This document shows, one piece after another, positions 8,399 through 15,468 of a DNA stretch of 24,743 bases. The notes under the pieces were generated by a model. It searched no databases, was not told the DNA's origin, and saw only the letters and a list, made by a program, of their open reading frames with translations. Each line of letters opens with the position of its first letter. The stretch's first letter is position 1. This DNA is from an uncultured Eubacteriales bacterium. GTDB lineage: Bacteria; Bacillota_A; Clostridia; Lachnospirales; Lachnospiraceae. The translations under genes were made by a program, and so were the position numbers. Where the stretch lies: assembly GCA_900321365.1 (NCBI GenBank), contig ONVT01000267.1, forward strand, positions 1 to 24,743, read 5' to 3'.

Positions 8399-8406
8399 AA
8401 GACAGG

Positions 8407-8841
8407 ATGGAAAAAGCAGGAATCAGCAGTGACATGATTGAAAAGCTGTGCGGCATAGCAGTGAAGATGCGGGAGAAAAGCTACACGCCTTACTCACACT
8501 TTCGTGTGGGAGCCGCGCTGCTTGGCAGGGATGGACAGATTTTTACCGGCTGCAACGTGGAGAACGCGGCTTATTCAGTCTGTACCTGTGCGGAGAGGAC
8601 CGCTTTTGTGAAGGCTGTCAGTGAGGGTGTGCGCGAATTCACCGCGCTTGCGATCTGCGGCGGACATGAGAGAGGCGCTCTGGAATACTGTCTTCCCTGC
8701 GGCGTCTGCCGTCAGGTGATGGCAGAATTCTGCGAAGGGCATTTCCCGGTTTATCTGGCAAAGTCCGCGGACGATTATATCATGTACACGCTCGACGAAC
8801 TGATGCCGAACCGCTTTACGCCGGAGAGTTTGAAACTTTGA
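8407..8841 (+). CDS. cdd: Cytidine deaminase (tetrameric zinc type)
   Basis: Deaminates cytidine and deoxycytidine to uridine and deoxyuridine, feeding the adjacent phosphorylase. The 144-residue length fits the homotetrameric class. Zinc ligands are Cys61 (in CTCAERTA), Cys98 and Cys101 (PCGVCRQ); the catalytic proton shuttle is Glu63. The substrate-binding CNVENAAYS segment (residues 49-57) precedes them. The open frame reaches back to a TTG at 8278, which would add 43 residues. That part is Lys/Arg-rich, repetitive and absent from the family, whereas ATG 8407 has GGAAGGAAG 6 bases upstream, so 8407 is chosen. The gene lies 143 bases after udp and 149 before deoC. Confidence 0.92.
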   Translation: MEKAGISSDMIEKLCGIAVKMREKSYTPYSHFRVGAALLGRDGQIFTGCNVENAAYSVCTCAERTAFVKAVSEGVREFTALAICGGHERGALEYCLPCGVCRQVMAEFCEGHFPVYLAKSADDYIMYTLDELMPNRFTPESLKL

Positions 8842-8849
8842 CTTGATTA

Positions 8850-8865
8850 CGCAGCAAAGGCTGCG
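8850..8865 (+). other. Short hairpin after cdd
   Basis: CGCAGC (8850-8855) and GCTGCG (8860-8865) form a perfect 6-bp stem with an AAAG tetraloop. No T tract follows, so it is unlikely to be a complete intrinsic terminator. It could protect the 3' end of a processed cdd message or belong to the deoC leader. Confidence 0.4.
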
Positions 8866-8944
8866 GGACCGTCGAGAGAAGATGTTGGTAAACCATCACC
8901 ATTAATGGGGTGGGAGTGTCACGGTGAGGAGTAATCATCGTCTC

Positions 8945-8970
8945 AGGAACTGTTTTATTTGACAGCTCCT
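8945..8970 (+). promoter_or_regulatory. Hairpin immediately upstream of the deoC ribosome binding site
   Basis: AGGAACTGT (8945-8953) pairs with ACAGCTCCT (8962-8970) with one A-C mismatch and an AT-rich 8-nt loop. The stem ends about 5 bases before the deoC ribosome binding site GGAGGAAGGGG. It may terminate weakly or modulate translation; no known riboswitch was recognised in the leader 8842-8990. Confidence 0.35.
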
Positions 8971-8990
8971 TTGATGGAGGAAGGGGTATC

Positions 8991-9638
8991 ATGGAGACTA
9001 CCGGTATCGCAAAAATGATTGACCATACGCTGCTGAAGGCTGCGGCTACGAGTACCGATATTAAGAGAATCTGTGCCGAGGCGCGTGAATACGGGTTTGC
9101 CTCTGTCTGCGTCAACAGCTGTTATGCGAAGCTGGTGACACAGGAGCTAAAGGGAACGGATGTGAAGACGTGCTGTGTGGTCGGGTTTCCGCTGGGCGCG
9201 ATGTCATCCGGGGCAAAGGCATATGAAGCGCGGTGCGCCGTAGAGGACGGAGCCGGCGAGATCGACATGGTGATCAATGTGGGCGCCCTGAAGGAAGGAA
9301 ATGACGCTTTCGTGGAAGAGGATATCCGCGCCGTTGTCAAGGCAGCAGAGCCTGCGATCGTAAAGGTCATCATCGAGACCTGCCTGCTCACGGATGAGGA
9401 GAAGGTGCGCGCCTGTACGCTGAGCGAGAAGGCCGGCGCCGCCTTTGTCAAGACCTCTACCGGGTTTTCGACGGGCGGCGCAAATGCGCATGATGTCGCT
9501 CTGATGAAGAGGACGGTGGGAGATCGTCTTCGGGTGAAGGCGTCCGGAGGCATCCACACGCCGCAGCAGGCGAGGGAGCTGATCGAAGCCGGCGCGGACC
9601 GGATCGGCGCGAGCAACGGCGTGGCGCTGCTTGGCTGA
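8991..9638 (+). CDS. deoC: Deoxyribose-phosphate aldolase
   Basis: Cleaves 2-deoxyribose-5-phosphate to glyceraldehyde-3-phosphate and acetaldehyde, completing deoxynucleoside breakdown. The 215-residue TIM-barrel protein has the Schiff-base lysine Lys154 in [12 protein letters not shown], the second active-site lysine Lys183 in RVKASGGI, and the catalytic aspartate Asp92 in EIDMVINVG. Length matches the short bacterial class. ATG 8991 follows a strong GGAGGAAGGGG site. Together with udp and cdd it gives a route from pyrimidine nucleosides to central metabolism; a phosphopentomutase gene would also be needed and is not in the window. Confidence 0.95.
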   Translation: METTGIAKMIDHTLLKAAATSTDIKRICAEAREYGFASVCVNSCYAKLVTQELKGTDVKTCCVVGFPLGAMSSGAKAYEARCAVEDGAGEIDMVINVGALKEGNDAFVEEDIRAVVKAAEPAIVKVIIETCLLTDEEKVRACTLSEKAGAAFVKTSTGFSTGGANAHDVALMKRTVGDRLRVKASGGIHTPQQARELIEAGADRIGASNGVALLG

Positions 9639-9662
9639 ATCTGCATAAGGGAGCTGAATTCA

Positions 9663-9711
9663 GTTCTCGGTTCCGGCGCGAAGCTGGTGACGGAGCTCTG
9701 ATGCCGAGAAC
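9663..9711 (+). promoter_or_regulatory. Structured leader hairpin upstream of the phosphodiesterase gene
   Basis: GTTCTCGG (9663-9670) pairs perfectly with CCGAGAAC (9704-9711). Inside, CCGGC (9673-9677) pairs with GCTGG (9683-9687) around GCGAA, leaving an unpaired 3' strand TGACGGAGCTCTGATG. That 3' strand and the following bases to 9749 closely match the leader of the SPFH gene at 17694-17757. No T tract follows, so this is not an intrinsic terminator. Confidence 0.55.
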
Positions 9712-9766
9712 AGGTGAGTCAGATTAAAAACTGGCGTTTATAGAGGAGGAAACCATAAAAGAAACC

Positions 9767-10522
9767 ATGCATAAGATCAAAGTCTGGGCGCACCGGGGAG
9801 CCTCCGCCTATGTGCCGGAAAATACAATGGAGGCTTACGTGCTCGCGCACCAGCAGGGCGCAGACGGGATCGAACTGGATGTCCAGCTGTCGAAGGACGG
9901 GGAGATCGTCGTCATTCACGACGAGAAGATCGACCGGACGTCCAACGGAAAGGGTCTGGTCCGCGATTATACGATGAAGCAGCTGCGCGGATTCAACTTC
10001 AACAGGACAAGGCCGGAGCATTTTCAGGCGGATATACCAACGCTGAGGGAGGTGCTTCTCTACATCCGTGACAGGACGGAGATGACGGTGAACATCGAGC
10101 TGAAGACCGGAGTGTTCTTCTATCCCGGCATCGAGGAGAAGACGGTGGCTCTTGTGGACGAACTCGGTGTGCAGGACCGCGTCATTTATTCGTCTTTCAA
10201 CCATTACTCGATCCGCAGGATCTGTCAGATCGATCCGGAGGCGAAGACCGGACTCCTGTACAGCGACGGGTTCATCGATGTTCCGGCGTACGCGGACTCT
10301 CTTGGTGTGAACGCCCTCCATCCCTCATGGCACAGCCTGCAGTATCCGGGATTCCTGGAGGACTGCCGCAGGTACCATCTGGATCTGAATGTCTGGACGA
10401 TCAATGCCGAGAGCCTGATGAGACAGATGTGCGAGGCGGGCGTCCACGCGATCATCACCAACTACCCGGACAGGGCGGTGCGTGTGAGGGATGAATACGA
10501 GAGGACATTCTCGAGAATCTGA
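9767..10522 (+). CDS. Glycerophosphodiester phosphodiesterase
   Basis: Hydrolyses glycerophosphodiesters from phospholipid turnover to glycerol-3-phosphate and an alcohol. The 251-residue GDPD-family protein has the catalytic and metal-binding set His9 (AHRGA), Glu37 and Asp39 (IELDVQ) and His51 (VVIHDE). PENT at 17-20 and NIELKTG further on are also typical. There is no signal peptide, so it acts in the cytoplasm. The ribosome binding site GAGGAGG ends near 9749, leaving 17 bases to ATG 9767, which is long. An ATA codon in frame at 9755 has better spacing, so an unusual upstream start cannot be excluded. Its leader shares a structured sequence with the distant SPFH gene. Confidence 0.93.
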   Translation: MHKIKVWAHRGASAYVPENTMEAYVLAHQQGADGIELDVQLSKDGEIVVIHDEKIDRTSNGKGLVRDYTMKQLRGFNFNRTRPEHFQADIPTLREVLLYIRDRTEMTVNIELKTGVFFYPGIEEKTVALVDELGVQDRVIYSSFNHYSIRRICQIDPEAKTGLLYSDGFIDVPAYADSLGVNALHPSWHSLQYPGFLEDCRRYHLDLNVWTINAESLMRQMCEAGVHAIITNYPDRAVRVRDEYERTFSRI

Positions 10523-10554
10523 TGGGATACTGAGGGGAATAAGGGGAAGTCAGC

Positions 10555-11511
10555 ATGGGAGTACAGATAAGGGGAGTATACGGAGCCGCAGGGGTTATCG
10601 CGGCAGTGGCGCTTCTGGCGGGAGGCCTGGCCATGTCAGCTCCGGCTGTCACTTTGGACTGGGACGACCTCACGGACGCGCAGCAGGAGCAGGCATATCA
10701 TCAGCTTGAATCGGAAAATCAGGCTCTGAGGGAGCAGCTTGCGCAGCTGCAGGGCGCGGCGGGAAGCAGCTCCGGCGAGGGTGGTGACAGCGTGTCAGGA
10801 AGCGGCTCCGGCGGAGCTGCTGATCTTTCGGCAGCCGCTTCACAGGCCCAGTCTCAGCAGATCCGGAATACGGAGACGTTCCTTGCGGATCTTGCCGCGT
10901 CGTTCAATGCAAGGCAGGAGACTGCCCGCACGCATACCAATGAGGAAGTCAGCGCGATGAGCGAGGCGGATATGTGGGCCTTCCGGTTCCGGTGCGCCGA
11001 GGTCGAGCGCGCATTTTACGATGCCTATCATTCCGCGCAGTTTGATGACCTGAATGTCTTCTACCTGTGTTCGGAATACTGCATGGGTCTGGAGAAGCAG
11101 TTTCAGGCGGAGGAGATCTGGAACACACAGGGGGATTCTGACGAGGCGAACCGTCTGTATACTGCAGGGTACTACAACCGGGCGTATGCGCTCGTGGAGC
11201 TGTGTGAATACTACGGTCTGGATCTTTCGGACGAATACCAGAACCTGAAGAATGCGGTAAGCCAGATGGATGCGCTGAGCAGTGAAGAGACGAGAAACGC
11301 GTCGGTTGACCCTGCGAAGGTGATGCAGGTGCAGGAACTCCTGAACAGTCTGGGATTTCTCTGCGGGACCCCGGATGGCATCGCCGGAAGACAGACAGCG
11401 AGCTGTATCGAACGCTTTCAGAACATGTACGGCTATGAGCCCGCGGACGGTATCATCGACGATGAACTGATCTCGCAGATGACAGACCAGCTGTCACGCA
11501 GAAAGAGATAG
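10555..11511 (+). CDS. Secreted protein with coiled coil and C-terminal peptidoglycan-binding domain
   Basis: The 318-residue protein starts with a hydrophobic export signal or membrane anchor (about residues 8-29, ending near MSAPA). A short coiled coil follows at about 40-66 (QQEQAYHQLESENQALREQ), then a Ser/Gly-rich linker to about 90. The middle 100-240 is helical and unrecognised. A peptidoglycan-binding type 1 domain spans about 254-312, with the characteristic VQELLNSLGF..GTPDGIAGRQTASCIERFQ pattern. No hydrolase domain is visible, so it is probably a cell-wall-attached structural or sensory protein. ATG 10555 follows AAGGGGA. Its stop lies three bases before the permease gene, suggesting translational coupling. 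The binding domain is well supported; the overall role is unknown. Confidence 0.8.
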   Translation: MGVQIRGVYGAAGVIAAVALLAGGLAMSAPAVTLDWDDLTDAQQEQAYHQLESENQALREQLAQLQGAAGSSSGEGGDSVSGSGSGGAADLSAAASQAQSQQIRNTETFLADLAASFNARQETARTHTNEEVSAMSEADMWAFRFRCAEVERAFYDAYHSAQFDDLNVFYLCSEYCMGLEKQFQAEEIWNTQGDSDEANRLYTAGYYNRAYALVELCEYYGLDLSDEYQNLKNAVSQMDALSSEETRNASVDPAKVMQVQELLNSLGFLCGTPDGIAGRQTASCIERFQNMYGYEPADGIIDDELISQMTDQLSRRKR

Positions 11512-11514
11512 AGA

Positions 11515-12783
11515 ATGAAAATACTGGCGATTATTATATTTGTGGCAATGTATGTGCTGATGACGATCTTTCTGTCAAAGCGCATCTGGATCGTATTCGG
11601 CGCGGCAGCCATCTTCGTAATAACGGGAATACTGCCTCTTGCTTCCATCCCGGGCGCGATCAACTGGAATGTCCTCCTGATGATCTGCGGTACGATGGTT
11701 CTGGTGGAATTCTTTATCCGCTCAAAGATGCCCAATCGGATTGCGGATATCCTTCTGGACAAGGCGCCCACGGTCATGTGGGTCATCATCCTCATGTCGC
11801 TGTTCTCCGGGTTCATCTCCGCGTTTATGGACAATGTGGCTACTGTACTGATGGTGGCTCCGGTCGGGATCGCAATCTGCAGAAAGCTGAAGATCTCACC
11901 GGTTCCGATGATCCTCGCGATTGCCGTCTCATCGAACCTGCAGGGAGCCGCAACGCTCGTCGGCGACACCACGTCGATCATGCTCGGCGCATACGCGGAC
12001 ATGGATTTCCTGTCCTTCTTCTGGATGAAGGGAAGGCTGGGTATCTTCTTCGCGGTTGAACTGGGAGCACTGATGAGCGTGCCGGTGATGATGCTCCTGT
12101 TCCACAACATGAAGCAGAAGGTACAGGCGGATGAGCGCACAAAAGTGGAGGATCTTGTCCCGACCATCCTTCTGATCGTGATGGTGCTTCTCCTGATCGG
12201 TGCCTCCTTCATCACGAATAAACCGGAGATCACAAACGGCCTGATCTGCTGCTGCCTGGCCCTCGTGGCGATGATCTATGATTTCTTCCGGACACACAAA
12301 GGCGAGGGAAGCATCCGCGCGATAAAGGCGGTTGATTACGAGACGCTTCTTCTTCTGCTCGGACTGTTCCTTGTCATTCAGGGGATCACTGAGGTGGGGA
12401 TCATTCAGGATGTGGCAAATGCAATCGCCTCTGTCGGCGGCAAAAACATGTTCCTTCTCTACACGATCATCGTGTGGGTTTCCGTCGCGGCATCCGCGTT
12501 TATCGATAACATTCCATATGTCGCAACCATGCTGCCGGTCATCCGGGCGATTACCGCTGCGTTGGGTGTGGAACCGTACCTGCTGTACTTCGGCCTGCTG
12601 ATCGGGGCAACTCTGGGTGGGAACCTGACGCCGATCGGGGCCTCCGCGAATATCACGGCCGCCGGCCTTCTGAAGAAGGAAGGCTATGAGATCAGCTTTG
12701 GGGACTTCATGAAGATTGGCGTCCCGTTCACCCTGACAGCGGTGATATGCGGATATCTATTTATCTGGTTCGTGTGGCATTGA
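11515..12783 (+). CDS. ArsB/NhaD/SLC13-type (ion transporter superfamily) permease
   Basis: A polytopic inner-membrane protein of 422 residues with about eleven hydrophobic segments. It has the two-fold pseudo-repeat of the ion transporter superfamily: SAFMDNVATVLMVAP in the first half and SAFIDNIPYVATMLP in the second, each followed by a Gly-rich re-entrant segment (GDTTSIMLG; GATLGGNLTPIGASANI). Such proteins move anions such as arsenite or dicarboxylates, or exchange Na+ and H+. The sequence does not settle the substrate, and no arsenic-resistance genes are nearby. It starts three bases after the secreted wall-binding protein stop, with only a weak ribosome binding site, so it is probably translated by coupling. 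A convergent gene follows. Confidence 0.85.
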   Translation: MKILAIIIFVAMYVLMTIFLSKRIWIVFGAAAIFVITGILPLASIPGAINWNVLLMICGTMVLVEFFIRSKMPNRIADILLDKAPTVMWVIILMSLFSGFISAFMDNVATVLMVAPVGIAICRKLKISPVPMILAIAVSSNLQGAATLVGDTTSIMLGAYADMDFLSFFWMKGRLGIFFAVELGALMSVPVMMLLFHNMKQKVQADERTKVEDLVPTILLIVMVLLLIGASFITNKPEITNGLICCCLALVAMIYDFFRTHKGEGSIRAIKAVDYETLLLLLGLFLVIQGITEVGIIQDVANAIASVGGKNMFLLYTIIVWVSVAASAFIDNIPYVATMLPVIRAITAALGVEPYLLYFGLLIGATLGGNLTPIGASANITAAGLLKKEGYEISFGDFMKIGVPFTLTAVICGYLFIWFVWH

Positions 12784-12790
12784 ACCATCG

Positions 12791-12844
12791 AATAAAATCT
12801 GCCTGCAGGTCTGAGCGCTTCTGGCGGTCATGATCTGCAGGCAG
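12791..12844 (-). terminator. Terminator in the convergent gap, reading on the minus strand
   Basis: Bases 12799-12808 pair with 12835-12844 (10 bp, core GCCTGCAG/CTGCAGGC) around a 26-nt loop. On the minus strand the stem is followed by TTTTATT (from bases 12797-12791), a reasonable T tract for ending the diguanylate cyclase transcript. An overlapping alternative pairing of 12796-12803 with 12855-12862 exists. On the plus strand there is no T tract, so the permease transcript may end less efficiently. Confidence 0.6.
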
Positions 12845-12889
12845 CTGTCATTACGGCAGATTGTAAATGGTGGAAAAGAATAAGGATAA

Positions 12890-13984
12890 TCAGTTTTTCC
12901 TGTACTCGATCGAGGAACACTTGAAGTTGTCCTTGCCTTCTTCCTTCACCAGGTACAGCAGCTTGTCCGCAGCGGCGGACAGGCTTTCATAATCCGGATA
13001 GGAGCCCAGGTTGATGATGCAGCCGATGCTTGCGGTTACAAAATCATCGCCGGTTTCATCCAGCTTGATTTTGTGGAGCGCCTCCTTTGTCTTCTCCAGG
13101 CGGTCAATCACATGATGGATATCCGCCATGCCGATCGCGTAGACGATGAACTCATCTCCGCCCATACGCATGACAACGTCCATCTCACGGAAATTCTCCT
13201 GCAGGCAGTGGGCGATCTGTCTGAGCGTCTCATCACCCGCCGCGTGTCCGTACTCGTCATTGATGTGCTTGAAGTTATCAATGTCAACCAGCATGAATGC
13301 GCCGGTGATTCCGTTCGCCACATAGCTTCTGATCAGATGCTCGCCGCCGCGGCGGTTGTAAATGCCCGTCAGCGCGTCATGGTCCGCCTTGTCGGTGGCC
13401 GTGAAGCTGGATTCCATGAAGGTGATACGTTCACGGATCATCCGTTCGGAAAGAAACAGTGCAGCGCACACACACGCAGCAAGATAAATCATGTCCAGAG
13501 CAGGATAGACAGGCTTCCTGAAAACAAGATCCACAACCACGAAGAGCACGGCAAACACAAGAGTCAGTATCAGAATACGGCCCCATGCGTCCCGGATCAG
13601 AAGCGGCAGAGTAAGGAGGAAGAAATAGAACAGGACACAGGGATAATCCGAAGGCTCTCCCAGGCTCATGATCAGGGACCAGGAAAGCAGCAGACAGATC
13701 CAGATATAGAGCGTGTATGTCCCGTTTTTGATCATCTCCTTCTTATAACCGATCAGCAGTGCCACAGACACACTGAAAAACAAAAGATATTCCAGTGTAT
13801 GCGAGCCGGAATGAAAGTGGCTGCCTGCCGCAAGATTATAGAGGAAACTGATCAGACTGATCACTACGCCGGTGATCAGCAGAAAACACAGAGCCCTTCC
13901 GTTTTCTTTTTCAAAATCAATACGAAATCCCCTGATCTTACCAGGAAACAGGAACTCTTTGATTTTATTTCCCGTGGAATTCAT
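12890..13984 (-). CDS. Membrane-anchored diguanylate cyclase (GGDEF)
   Basis: Makes the second messenger cyclic di-GMP from two GTP. The 364-residue protein has six predicted membrane helices in the first ~190 residues, beginning with CFLLITGVVISLISFLYNLA and ending with MIYLAACVCAALFL. A GGDEF domain follows. The active-site motif GGDEF is intact (RMGGDEFIVYA), and the product-inhibition motif RxxD (REMD) lies five residues before it, so the enzyme is probably active and feedback-controlled. The membrane part has no recognised sensory domain. The frame extends upstream to 14062, but GGAAGGAG on the minus strand sits 6-7 bases before ATG 13984, which gives the start. A candidate promoter lies at 14097-14125. 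c-di-GMP control of surface behaviour is known for the family; the target here is not visible. Confidence 0.92.
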   Translation of the reverse strand: MNSTGNKIKEFLFPGKIRGFRIDFEKENGRALCFLLITGVVISLISFLYNLAAGSHFHSGSHTLEYLLFFSVSVALLIGYKKEMIKNGTYTLYIWICLLLSWSLIMSLGEPSDYPCVLFYFFLLTLPLLIRDAWGRILILTLVFAVLFVVVDLVFRKPVYPALDMIYLAACVCAALFLSERMIRERITFMESSFTATDKADHDALTGIYNRRGGEHLIRSYVANGITGAFMLVDIDNFKHINDEYGHAAGDETLRQIAHCLQENFREMDVVMRMGGDEFIVYAIGMADIHHVIDRLEKTKEALHKIKLDETGDDFVTASIGCIINLGSYPDYESLSAAADKLLYLVKEEGKDNFKCSSIEYRKN

Positions 13985-14096
13985 TGATTTCTCTCCTTCC
14001 TGGACGTTCCAGGTTGTCCAAACAGAGGGCAGCTTTGAGTATGGTAAATCTGCGGTTTGCAAATGATCGATTCACCGGCAGAATAGCACCGCTTAT

Positions 14097-14125
14097 ATTG
14101 TAGTATAAATGCGCAGTGGTTTCAA
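14097..14125 (-). promoter_or_regulatory. Vegetative promoter for the diguanylate cyclase gene
   Basis: On the minus strand TTGAAA (14125-14120) and TACAAT (14102-14097) are exactly 17 bases apart. Transcription would start near 14090, giving an untranslated leader of about 105 bases before ATG 13984. This is the best sigma-A-type match in the 210-base gap between the two minus-strand genes. Confidence 0.55.
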
Positions 14126-14194
14126 GGACAGACCTGAGTCTCCGTTAGTTCTCCGTAAGCGGTGGATCCTGGCGACGCTCCTGCTGATGGCATC

Positions 14195-15346
14195 TCACGG
14201 AGACGGTCCCTCAGCCGCAGGGGCAGCGGTGTGACTTACAGCGGCCCAGAGGGAGAGATCTGAGACATAGTCCCCGTCATCCATCCAGGGGGTGGTCAGA
14301 GACTCGTCGCGCCAGATCTCATATCCGGGCGGAAGGGTGATGGAAACAGGGTCGCCCTTCAGCGCGGTGAGAGAGAAAACCTGCTCCTCCTGTGTTCCGG
14401 GATCCCGGGTGAGCGTCACTGTCCGAAGATCTCCGGCATCCCAGAAGTCTTCCGGATCCATATGCTGCATCAGACCCGTGAGACCGGTCTGTACAAACGG
14501 GGTCATCCCCTGATCGTAGGAGTATCTGATTTCTCTCACATTCGTTACGCCCTGGCACGCGTCAGAGGGATTGTGCAGGGAAATCCGGACTGTCTGCGCC
14601 TCGAGCGTCGCCGGATCCAGAAGACAGGCACAAGAATAGAAGCCTCCTTCCTCCGGTTCTTCCAGATCAAGCCGAAGAATGGAGGGCTCCGTCAGCTGAG
14701 TGATGACAAAGACGGAATTCTCTGTCCGGTAGACCGACAAAAGCGTCTCCTCTATTGTTTCTTCCCCCAGAATGACCGGGTCTGCCTGCGGGACACGGTA
14801 CGCGTTTCCTGATGCGTTCAGGAAACAGACAAACCGCATAGACCGGGTATAATCCTCGACGCAATCATCTTCGCCGCGGATCAGGAGCCGGAGCTCCTCC
14901 AGGCCGGGAGACCAGTCATCAGAATAGTACAACCCGTTTTCAGCGTAAAAAAGGCTGTACTCCTCCATCTTCTGCGTCTGATCAGAATACAGGGCAAAGA
15001 CGGCAGTGAGATCTTCGTGACGATCCCACAGTGTCCGGGCGGAGTTTGCTTCGTATACTTCTTTGAGGAACATGACGCACTCATCCGGGGTCATCTTTGC
15101 AGCCTCCCCGACGGGAGTATCCTTTTTCAGGCTATCCTCGATTCCGGGAGGAATCTCGAAGGCCGTTTCCGTTTCCATCAAAGCTTCGGTTTCGGTCTCC
15201 GCCTTCTTCTCCGTTCCATCCAGCTCTTCCGACACCGGTCCGGCAGAAGGGTCCGGGATGACCGCATCATCCGCGACGACCAGGGGAGCGCAGGCGAAGA
15301 CAAGAAGACAGAGAGCGCACAGGGCGCGCAAGAGTCTGTGAAACAT
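14195..15346 (-). CDS. Secreted protein of unknown function
   Basis: I do not recognise this 383-residue protein. It begins with a clear Sec signal (positive MFHRLLR, hydrophobic ALCALCLLVFACAPLVVA, likely cleavage near VVADD). A Glu/Thr-rich low-complexity linker covers about residues 40-65. The rest is acidic and looks globular, with a few cysteines. Cys19 lies inside the hydrophobic core, but the surrounding CAPLV does not fit a lipobox well, so a lipoprotein is unlikely. ATG 15346 follows GGAAGGAAAC on the minus strand. It lies upstream of the diguanylate cyclase on the same strand, but a promoter is predicted between them, so a shared operon is not assured. The opposite-strand gene begins about 120 bases away, giving a divergent control region. 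Confidence 0.75.
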   Translation of the reverse strand: MFHRLLRALCALCLLVFACAPLVVADDAVIPDPSAGPVSEELDGTEKKAETETEALMETETAFEIPPGIEDSLKKDTPVGEAAKMTPDECVMFLKEVYEANSARTLWDRHEDLTAVFALYSDQTQKMEEYSLFYAENGLYYSDDWSPGLEELRLLIRGEDDCVEDYTRSMRFVCFLNASGNAYRVPQADPVILGEETIEETLLSVYRTENSVFVITQLTEPSILRLDLEEPEEGGFYSCACLLDPATLEAQTVRISLHNPSDACQGVTNVREIRYSYDQGMTPFVQTGLTGLMQHMDPEDFWDAGDLRTVTLTRDPGTQEEQVFSLTALKGDPVSITLPPGYEIWRDESLTTPWMDDGDYVSDLSLWAAVSHTAAPAAEGPSP

Positions 15347-15404
15347 CGCAGTTTCCTTCCATACCAGTTCTGCAGAAAGTGTACCATATTATGGAGAAAA
15401 CGGG

Positions 15405-15410
15405 TATAAT
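15405..15410 (+). promoter_or_regulatory. Candidate -10 box for the molybdopterin-binding protein gene
   Basis: A perfect TATAAT lies in the 122-base divergent gap, about 59 bases before ATG 15469. The -35 position about 17 bases upstream is a poor match, so an activator or a weak promoter is possible. The call rests on one box. Confidence 0.35.
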
Positions 15411-15468
15411 AGGAAAGTACGATCGCTGATCGTGTTTTCGAGACATGTTTTCAGAGAGGAGATCCTGC

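Noticed and set aside
9683..9711. CTGATG followed by GAGAAC recalls a hammerhead ribozyme core
   Set aside because: The required CUGAUGA and GAAA elements and the three-stem layout are not met; the structure is a single interrupted hairpin.
13073..13987. Long open frame of 304 codons opposite the diguanylate cyclase gene
   Set aside because: It is antisense to a gene with intact GGDEF motifs, its His/Gln-rich translation resembles no family, and it has no proper ribosome binding site.
14138..14204. Inverted repeat GTCTCCGT / ACGGAGAC around the end of the secreted protein gene
   Set aside because: The 51-base loop and lack of a T tract make it a poor terminator, and an 8-base match is easily chance.
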